A stretch of 64,000 bases of DNA, taken from positions 8,415,001-8,479,000 of the forward strand of contig BSBN01000445.1 in assembly GCA_027924645.1 (NCBI GenBank). The letters are read 5' to 3'. Made by a program: the position numbers and the translations under genes. The DNA is from Cunninghamia lanceolata (taxonomy: Eukaryota > Streptophyta > Pinopsida > Cupressales > Cupressaceae). The first letter of the stretch is position 1, and each line of letters begins with the position of its first letter. The notes under the pieces were generated by a model. The model was not told where the DNA came from. It ran no database searches and worked only from the letters and a program-made list of their open reading frames with translations. Positions 55,627 to 64,000 of this stretch are shown piece after piece.

Positions 55627-58600
55627 TGTCATGAGGCCCACATTTTAAATGTGGACATGAAACATGAAGTATCAAAAAATTTATAAAACAAGTCACTAAA
55701 CACATACGCGTGTCATATGCACTTAACATCATTGCATGCGCAACACACATTAGGCACGCCACACTAAGACGGGGGATTCAAACAAGGTGCGGGTAATGCA
55801 AAACTCCTTTCGCACCCCTTCGATAATGGAAGTGAACTAAAAGGGAAAGCGTCACTTCATGCATCGCCAAGAGGGAAGGTCTCCATCAAGAACCAACCCT
55901 GGGTTTTCTAAATGAAGTGAGAAGTTGATTTCGACCCAAGTTGAAACCCTAATCCTAAAATTAATTAACCAATTAATTCAACTCTAACGCGGAAGCAAAA
56001 ATAAACTATAAATTAAATTAAAGCAACATCCACTAGGATTAATTAATATAAGGAGTTAAATTAGATTAAATACCCTTTCAATAGACCAACATTAATAAAT
56101 TCAAGGGAAAACCTTTAATTCAAAACTAAACAACATTAATATTAATTTAACCAGATAAATAATTTTCCATTAAAAATAATCGTCTCACTTGCCCAACTAA
56201 TGTGTTAAATAAATAACCAACTCCCAAAAGTTGGGCAACATAACATTACAAATACAGCCTAGAGTTCAATTGATTAAATTATACAATAAAATAGAATTCC
56301 AACTATAGAACCTCACAAATTGAATTAAAATCACCTAAGTTGGTTTTAAAAGGTTAATTGAGTTTAAAATTGTTTAAGGGTCCCTAATAGTTAGGGCAAT
56401 CCTCGCAACCCTAAATAGGTTTATAAAAGCACTTTAAACCTCAATTTACTCACAATTGTTTTGATTGACTTGCAGGTTGGATTGGAGGAGAAAAGAGAAA
56501 TCTCTTCCCTCATGGGAAGATTATTTCCCAACCCATTTGTTCAGTTTTCTAATATTTTCAATTTCAAAATTTTCCAAAAGTTCAAAATTTTTAGTTTGCT
56601 AGGTTTCAAAGTTTGAACTTTTCAAATGTTCTCTTTCCCTCCAAGATTAGTTTTCAAAAAATAAATGATTATAATAGGTTGAGGATTTCCTATAACTATA
56701 TTTATATTTATAAATATTTATCTTTCCATATAAATATTTATTATATAAATATCCAACTACAAGTATTTTATAACACTTGTAAATAAGGTTGAGTAAAAAA
56801 TTATGTCACTGTGTAGACACAGTGTTGTGTATACAGACAGATTTTGTATATACAATAGTGAATACACAATTTGTGTATAAATATAGATTGTGTATATGCA
56901 ATAGTGAGGATGGAGGTATACACACACATATATACATGTAGTAAATTGGCTGATCAAAAAATTACATTGTAGGGCACACTATAGAAAAAGATTTAAAAGA
57001 GAAGCAGTTTAAATATTTTTTAATATCCATGGAGCCGATGGCTCTGTGAGGGTCACGACCCCCTTTTGGGGAAGTCATACCCCTCATAGATTACAACCTA
57101 TGGGAGGGGGCGTAGCTCCGCCAACACTATGGGAAATCACCACAACATTGTGGGGGTGGGGTCTCCCCATCCCCTCCGCCCTTTCCGTCGTCTGCAAGAG
57201 CGCGCACGCACAGGGGGTGGGTGGTTAGGGCACATCGCCCACAAACCAACCCAAGAAAAACAACTTTTTTATAACTTTTTTTCCTTTTATTTTATAAAAA
57301 CAACTTTACCTCCATTTATTTTTATATTTTCTATCCTTAACAACTATATAAATATCAATATTCGTATATGTGTGTATATATATATAAACACACTCATAAT
57401 AAACACAACACCCAACCCAAGGAAACACAACACAACCAAATCCCTAAACAAGGATATATATATAAACACACTCATAATAAACACAACACCCAACCCAAGG
57501 AAACACAACATAACCAAATCCCTAAACAAGGATTCCAAAGCGGGGGAGAGTGGACATCACTCACTAAAGGGGAAAGACTCAAGAATCACCATAAAACCCA
57601 AAACCATATCTCAATACCACATAGCCTCTTTCTATCTCAAAACTTGTATAACTCCAACATACACAAGGGTACTCTTGTCAACCAAATAATAATCAAAATA
57701 CCAAGGTAAAAAGGAACTCATGCCCATCCAAACTTACACACAAAAAAAAAAAAAAACAAGGCCAAGGCCTTCCAAATCTCCTTAACAAGGAGTGACTTTC
57801 CCCGAGGAGGTTCACTCCTCTCTCAACCCCACACAAGGCAAGCTCCCTCACATGGAGAGCTCATGCCAACAACCCATAAACCCAACATAACAACACAAAA
57901 TATGCAAAAAGCCTTTCATAAGTACATGAAGTAAAAATGCAATATAACAAGAGAGCTTGAAGCCTTGAGATCCTACCTCTCAAGCTTCAAGTAGTGAAGA
58001 AAAAATAGGAAGCCTCCCAAGAGCTTGCTTCAATATATCTTTAGCTCCAAAACCTTCTCTCCAAGTCAAAATCCCTTCCAAAAATTCCAAAACCAAAAAA
58101 ACAAAAAGAAGAAGAACCCTTCTCACCTCAACAAGAGGGAGATAATTAAGTCTTTATCCCAATGAATGAGGAGGTGACACTTGTCACCTTCTCATTCACT
58201 CTCTCAAGCATATCTCCCCACATGTGCTCTCACATTTGTGAAATATTGAGTAGGGAGGTGACACTTGTAATCCTCTCATTCCTCCTCAAGAGCACACCTC
58301 CCCACACTTGTCCTCACACATGTGTGAGACATGGGGGAAAGGAGAGTACTTGGGGTTCTCTTCCCAAAGGCTCTTACAATGTGTGCTCACATGTGAAACC
58401 TTTAGAATTCCCCCAATCCCTTACATGAACCTAGCGTAGTGGGATTAGGATGTGACAAGTCACCCTACACTCATCCCAAAACCCTAATTTGTCATTTAAC
58501 TCCTATGGTCAAATGTGAGTTAAAACTCATGATTTGAGGTCTATAAGGTACCTAACCCATAGGTACTTGACCTAGGGCTCCAAAACACATGAAATAAACA

Positions 58601-59340
58601 TAATAAAGCTCAAAAATCAACATTTAAGTAGCCCCTAAAATCCATGAACGAAAATGGACACATGGATGACACTCATCATCCACCTCATCCTAAGTCAACC
58701 TTAGGAGACTCAAATAAAACCAAAACAACTTATTAACACATTAACATTCATTCTCAAACAACATGTAACCTTAGTCCACCTGAGGGACTAGGTAAGCATC
58801 ATGGGGTTTATTAACTGGGGTTACTTGTGAGACCTCTGATTTCCATTGGTCATGGAATTAGCATGCACATTTACACACACATCAATAGTCCAATGTATAT
58901 CATAGCCGAAGCAACTCAAATTACACACACACGATGTCGCACAAGTTCATATATTTCAATTAGGTCAATTCCATAAGACATGGTACAATTTACTATATGT
59001 TCAAATCAATTCTCTTTCAAATCAGTATAGTCTTGATCATGCAAAACGTAATTCAATATACTAATCCATTTACTCAATATAGCTCATTCTTTAAATTCAA
59101 TTGCATCATGTAATTTCAAGGCATTCATTATCATAGAAAAGGAGAATAGAACCTAAGAATGTATAGATACATCATCAATAATATAACAACACATCTATCT
59201 ACTCCAATCAAAAAATAATGCCATCAAAAGTCTAATGGATGGGATCAACAGTCCCCAATAATATCCAGTGTCAAAATATAAATCCACAGGTAACAAGTCT
59301 AATAAGTCGAATCAAAAGGTGTAACAAAGGTGGCCTCACA
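55627..59340 (-). mobile_element. Region H: diverged relative of the LTR of D, minus strand
   Basis: On the minus strand it starts TGTGAGGCC at 59340 and ends CATGACA at 55627, the same termini as element D. The motif AGGTGACACTTGTCACCT (58172-58189) and the palindrome CTCACACATGTGTGAG (58313-58328) recall D's U3. GTGAACCTCCTCG near 57800 matches D's U5 side. At 3.7 kb it is twice as long as D's LTR, and no target duplication is visible. The 55740-57000 part is AT-rich. 57010-57240 is GC-rich without recognised coding. Confidence 0.45.
57378..57536. repeat. Direct tandem duplication, 78-bp unit, two copies
   Basis: The unit begins near ATATATATAAACACACTC (AAACACACTC at 57386 and again at 57464) and ends CCCTAAACAAGG. 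The two copies differ at about one position. Because 78 is divisible by three, a translated frame repeats as well, but the frame has no protein-like features. Confidence 0.85.
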
Positions 59341-59979
59341 ACAATGCACTAAGGATCATTTCCAAACACAATCAAGAGTGATATACAATCAATCTGCATT
59401 AAGGCATACATCTCCTACACATACTCAAATTGTACACAACTACCTTATGATTAGATCCACAATAATACCATATCGTCTATTGGACAAGGTCACAATACCA
59501 TATACCATATCCTAAGTTTGGGTGAAGCAATACAATTAGGTCTAATAGTGCAACTAAACTTGTCACACAAGGGTGGGCCTCATAGATGTATCGAGGCCAA
59601 CTCATCTGCATTTGTGGTTGAGTCACGTTTTGAGGAGTACAATGGCCAAGTTTGAGCCCACAACCCTACAAACATACCCCAAAACTATTTCTAAACAACT
59701 CAAAAATTAAGGAAGATATGTCTCATAGAATGGAGAAAATATGCTCGTTGTTTCCTCCACCTTAAACTCTTTTCTACGATCTATTTTTCAAATCAGAGAT
59801 ATAGTTCAAACTGCAATACTAACCAGGGTTGCTAGTCTGAATTGCTAATTGCAGTTGGTCCTCGAACCCCAAAATTTAGTAGAATTGAAGCTCAGAAACC
59901 CAATGCACATCACACAGTGTAAGTTGCATCCAACTTTTGGAGTCTGAGGTAGAAAGTGGTCTATAGATCAGAAGTCGAC

Positions 59980-60440
59980 TGCACTTTGCATAAGTGCATG
60001 TTGTCAATGTCTTTCGAAGCCCGAAGAGTTATAGAGTTTGGAGTTTGGTGTTCATTTGCACTTTGCAGACATGCAAATTGTTAGTGAGTCCTAAAGTCCA
60101 GGATATTGTTGGTTTGGAGAATGGAACTCAATTGCACTTTGTAGACGTGCAAACTCCAAGAAGTTTGCAAAGTCCAAATATCCTCTTAGTTCAGGATCCG
60201 AAGTCCATTTGCACGTTGTAGCATGCAAACTAAAGAAATTTTCCAAACCCCAAAGTGGTTCGTAGGCCGGAGTCTAGGGTCAGCATGTCAATTGCACATT
60301 GCACTATGCTGATAGAATCCGAGGTCTGCAAGGGTGCAGATTGCAACTTCAACTCGAATTCCAAACTCAAACTGTTGTGCAAAGTTGCGAGTTGCAACCT
60401 AGGTCTGAAATTTGACTGTCCTGCAAGTTCATTCTAAAAC
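59980..60440. repeat. Degenerate 75-83-bp array with TTGCAC...TGCAA motif
   Basis: TGCACTTTGCA or variants occur at 59980, 60058, 60133, 60210 and 60293. Each is followed some ten bases later by a reverse word such as ATGCAAA or GTGCAAAC, then a GTCC/AAGTCC linker. Forward and reverse words could pair. Units are about 70-80% alike by eye. Confidence 0.65.
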
Positions 60441-61147
60441 CTAAAGCTTGGTAGTTTTAGCCCTTCTATTTGTCGTAACTCTATGATATCTAAGGGGTGG
60501 TTTAGAAAGGGTGCTATGAAGGTGATTCAGTGGTTTTGGAAAAATTGTCTCTCCTCCATGCCTCATTTTCCATGTCTACTATGGTGTCTTGTCCCATTGT
60601 ATCATTAAGTCTTCCACCCGTGTCACTTTGCTTATGCATTGGTGTGTGTACCAAGAGTGTCATCATGGGTTGCATATGATAGTCTGGGCATGTTAACATG
60701 TTATGTGGTTGCTTAGTACCACTATTGTTTCACGAAAAATTTGTTTAGTCCTCATTTATCCAATAATGTCTTAAGATTAAGCTTTGGGCATTATAAAGTG
60801 AACTTAAAGAGGAAAGGAGTATCACATGAAGATAACTCTTATAATAGTTGACATTTGTGCACTCATGAAGCTTCCCGAAATCCAATTTTGATGAGTAACT
60901 AATGAGTTGGAATGTGTAAATTCTAAGGAATCTAAAGAGGAATTGTTTTACAAGGACGTCGACATGTGGAGGAAGAAAAATGCAATAAAGAGAAGTGTTA
61001 TGAATGGTAAAAATAACTAAAATGATACGAGGTTTTTTAAACCTCGAGCACGTGTTGGGTAGTTAATGCCAATTCCTTGTGGTTTTGGAGCTTTTAGCAA
61101 TTATGCAATAGACAAAAAAACTCCACAGTGCGCAGACACGTAGAATA

Positions 61148-61560
61148 TTGAGGTGATTTTGCAGTGGATTGCATGGACAAAAGAAAAGTTTGAATCACAA
61201 AGGTCATGTGAGGTTTCAAAAATAACTAGCAATTGGGCAGTGGACTGCAAAACTGCAATAAAGGTCTAATTTTCTGTGAAGAGTGAATTGGTAGGGTTTT
61301 AGAGAAAACTAACAATTGGGCAGCGAATTGCAAAACTGCAACAAAGGTCCACTTTTTTGTTAAGACTGAATTGGTAGATTTTAAAAGGAAATTGACAATT
61401 GGACAATGGATTGCAAAACTACAATAAAGATCTACTTTTCCACGAATACTAAATTGATGAACTTCTAGCGAAAATTTGCAACATGGTAATGGACTACAAG
61501 GACAAAGAAAAAGGTTTCCCACTTACACAAAGGCAAAGTTTTGAAAAAAAATTGCACTTA
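61148..61560. repeat. 83-bp tandem repeat, about five decaying units
   Basis: AATTGGGCAGTGGACTGCAA recurs at 61231, 61314 (AATTGGGCAGCGAATTGC) and 61397 (AATTGGACAATGGATTGC), exactly 83 bases apart. Weaker units flank these at about 61148 and 61475. Each unit also has CAATAAAGGTC and TGAATTGGTAG. Confidence 0.75.
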
Positions 61561-61843
61561 AGCAAGACTACAAGACTAGTTAAAAAAGTTTGGAAGTCCA
61601 CCTAAGGGAGATTTTGACTCATAACTTAGAATTTTTTGTATTTTCTCAAGAAATGACTTTTGCCTTAACCAATGACCACTTCAAAATTTGAACTAAAAAT
61701 TTGAAAATATTTACAATCCAAAACATAGAGCAAAACTAGTGCCAACTTACCAACAAACCAAATACTTTATGAATGAAAACCAAACAAGCTCAAAACAAGA
61801 GTCTCCAATTCCTCTAGAATAGGGGTGTGTTGTGGAGGCCACA

Positions 61844-62479
61844 ATAAGTCCATGATATAATCATGCAAGGAATACCAAGAGAAATGATCATAAGAATCCA
61901 TCGTAGGTGTAGGAACAAAGATCACTCGAAAAAAGGGAAAGGAAAGTAAGGGTATGATGAAGATTATAATACGTGTTGAAAAGTTTAGACCAAGTGTCGA
62001 TAAAGTTGAAATTGGTGTTGGAAAGAGTAGATAAAATGGTGCGAAGATTGAATCAAGGGGAAAAGAGAATGGGTCGGCTAAAAGCCAACGAAAGTCAATA
62101 GAAGGCTATTGCTTTTGTCCTTTTGATTAAGGGACATGGTTTAAATTAGGGTTTGTTTTTGTTTTTAATTGGGTTTTTGACTTGATTTGGGAAGGAAGAA
62201 AAAATAAAAGAGTGTTGGGTTGAAGAAAATGATCTAGGAAAGTGTCGCTAAGGTTTTGCTAGTTGTTGAGATGGTATGAAGTGATAAGAGAATGTGATAG
62301 GTTATTGATTTGTTATAAATTAATCAAAAGTAAAGTGTAGGAATGACGATTTCACCAAATTAAAGATAAAATTAACCTACCCTAAAAAGATGTTTATAGT
62401 GCTAATAATCTTTAAGGGTTGTATTATTATTGCATTAAACTATCATATTTATCTATTCTAATGAAAAATACATAAGAAC
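61844..62479. other. Stretch with no recognised feature
   Basis: This is AT-rich DNA without persistent open frames, repeats or LTR termini that I can identify. It separates region L from the LTR that starts at 62480. Confidence 0.4.
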
Positions 62480-64000
62480 TGTAGAGCCCCTGCTCTACAT
62501 TTTGTTTCAAGTCAAGAGTCGGTGGTAACTTCTTTTGAATCTGTGACGGGCGGTCAATTTTTATGCACAGGGGTTGCCACATGGAAGCATTTTGCAGTGC
62601 TTAGAGGTTATCAGTTCTAACAACTCTAGACGTTGTGCCATTGGACGGTTTGTCCGAGTCATTTTCGGTAGGCCCCTTCTTTATTTCATAGACACAAATG
62701 TTCAACACCTTCTCTATGCCATGTGGATGCACCACACATGTTTAAAAATTGTTAGTTCTAACAACTTTTAAATGATGCGTCATTGGTTGAGATGAATGAG
62801 TCACTTCAAGGTGGGCCCCCAATAAAGCAAAGGAAAAGGCATGCGCAAGGGGCTTTCTCTAGGACAAGTGGTAGTGTCGTGCACGATTTAAAGGCTAGAA
62901 CACAGACACTCTCTTAGTATCGCGCTATTGGTTGGGGTGAACAAGTCACAAGTGGGCCCCTCTTTCAAAAGGGAAGCAAACTCTCCTAACAACTTCTCAA
63001 TGCAACGTGTCGACACCGTGCACATTGTGAGGGATGGCAATGCTGACACTTCTAGACGTTGCACCATTGGTTAGTTCATCCAAGCCAACCTATGCAGGGC
63101 TTGTTTATTTGAAACCCAGTGGAGAAAAGGACTGTGGAGTTTCGTTCCCAGAGTTCCACATGTCTCAATGGTGCTACTAGTTTTGAATGGCAGGTCCAAC
63201 ACATGATTACAGTTGCACCATTGGACAATAATGGTGACTCAAGTCATAGGTGGGCCTAGTTCTTTTTAAAGAGAGAAGCCAAGGAAAGCATGAGATAGTT
63301 CCACTTGGCACAACCACACACCATTTCAAAGAGGACAAAACTGACACACTTCCTTTGTTGCGCCAGTGGTTGTTTGATGCCAAGTCACAGGCAGTGGGTC
63401 CCATTTTTTCTCTATGAGGCATCAAAAGCTCTGAAGTGTCAATCGTAGGCTAAGAATATCCAACGGTTCGCACATCACCAAGATAGTATCCAAGCCAGCA
63501 AGCGCTAGGCATTGAGCCATTAATCAAAGCAAGTGAGCCAACAAGTCTCCAACCTTGCAAAGAAACACAGATGCATCTCTAAGGGGACACGTGGCAGTAT
63601 GATAGTACGATAGTACACTATGAGGTTGTTGAGTCTCATATGTGGGATCTTGGTGAATCTCGAATGCCATAGGTCTTCACCCAAGGCGTCGTTAATGCGA
63701 AGCAAGATGAATCATAGATAAGCGACAAAGTGGGTACGATTCAATGCCGAAGTTACAGAGGTAGATGAGGTAGGTGTTTCTCGTCCAATGCAACATTTGG
63801 AAATGGATTGTTATATATACATGACCAAAAGAGGTTTTAAGGGTTGGTCATTGAGCCAATTTGAGGGAGGAGAATCGATAGACATTTTAGCCTTTGTGGA
63901 TGCTTCTCAGAGACGATCAAATATTTGAGGACTGCATCTTGCCTTTTGTATCTTGTTCTTGATTTATTAATGAAGAAAACTAACATTCTATGCTAGTTCT
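62480..64000 (+). mobile_element. Region I: probable LTR, plus strand, cut by window end
   Basis: It starts TGTAGAGCCCCTGCTCTACA, an inverted repeat with an LTR-like TG. A repeat array follows at 62570-63480, then a TATA box TTATATATAC at 63811-63820 and about 180 bases of likely R/U5. This order (TG, array, TATA) is that of the other LTRs in the window. No polypurine tract is evident before 62480 and the other end is outside the window. Confidence 0.45.
62570..63480 (+). repeat. Degenerate array of about 143 bp, six units
   Basis: CCATTGG or a close variant recurs with its last base at 62644, 62786, 62931, 63070, 63224 and 63369 (spacing 139-154). It is preceded by GTTGTGC or GTTGCAC and followed within 30 bases by GAGTCA or AAGTCAC and then by GGTGGGCCC. 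Units also share TAACAACT(T/C)-like blocks and CACATGG or CACGTG-like words. Confidence 0.75.

Larger units (their letters stand above)
59341..61843 (-). mobile_element. Region L: repeat-rich LTR-like stretch
   Basis: On the minus strand a possible LTR start TGTGGCCTCCACAACACACC lies at 61843, similar to that at 4927. The region holds two tandem arrays (59980-60440 and 61148-61560) and no recognised gene. 60450-61140 has short open frames only. The low boundary and the relationship to H are not resolved. Confidence 0.3.

Noticed and set aside
57010..57240. Organelle-derived insertion in the GC-rich stretch of region H
   Set aside because: No plastid or mitochondrial gene sequence is recognisable; base composition alone is not enough.
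56757..57709. Open frames around AT-rich and TATA-repeat DNA, including a 186-codon plus-strand frame
   Set aside because: They consist of low-complexity I/Y/N/T-rich translations. The repeat inside the long frame comes from the 78-bp duplication. No domain is seen.
1..64000. tRNA and rRNA genes
   Set aside because: I looked for T-loop and cloverleaf patterns and rRNA cores while reading and found only the primer-binding fragments noted above.

Overview
The window looks like intergenic DNA of a large-genome seed plant, most plausibly a gymnosperm. I see no intact host gene. Almost everything I can assign belongs to nested, decayed LTR retrotransposons, some with very long LTRs. Decayed plant host-gene fragments (NLR, eIF2 gamma, PPR, plant mobile domain) point to a plant. 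The gymnosperm suggestion is inference from element size and density.

Layout. 1-983 is the 3' LTR (minus strand, cut by the window edge) of element E, whose body (971-3492) is one decayed ORF of a family I do not recognise. 3493-4927 is an unassigned LTR-like stretch. 4928-18543 is element A (minus), a gag-protease element that lost RT, RNase H and the integrase core. It is interrupted at 5951-12127 by element F, which carries a second member of the unrecognised ORF family and has a GGTTG target duplication. A shares the LTR at about 17300-18543 with element B (minus), whose body is split by element N (20376-31214, GATTG duplication). N has two LTRs of about 4.04 kb, each carrying decayed pieces of an NLR gene, eIF2 gamma and a PPR gene, and it encodes only Gag plus an acidic tail. 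B resumes at 31215-33385. 33386-37094 (J) is a decayed plant mobile domain ORF next to a probable LTR. 38451-41673 (K) looks like an N-related LTR without the host fragments. About 42100-44711 plus 55486-55620 is element C (plus), of the A/B family. It is split by element D (44712-55485, GATTC duplication), a full-length but dead Ty3/gypsy chromovirus. D's 5' LTR holds a 1.94-kb solo LTR, G (46080-48018), of the same family as the LTR of E. 55627-59340 (H) is a relative of D's LTR, 59341-61843 (L) is repeat-rich DNA, and 62480-64000 (I) is the start of another LTR.

Themes. (1) Many unrelated LTRs carry, mostly upstream of the TATA box, a decayed array of short self-complementary motifs with a different motif in each family. 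(2) Three element groups are non-autonomous: gag-PR (A/B), Gag plus acidic tail (N), and a single unknown ORF (E/F). (3) A 72-73-bp intron with conserved splice sites lies just before the polypurine tract in A, B and C, and the frame stays aligned across it. (4) Stop codons in the decayed frames are mostly TAG, as expected from loss of methylated cytosine at CAG/CTG sites.

All calls rest on reading the sequence and the translated frames by eye. No database search or computed alignment was possible.
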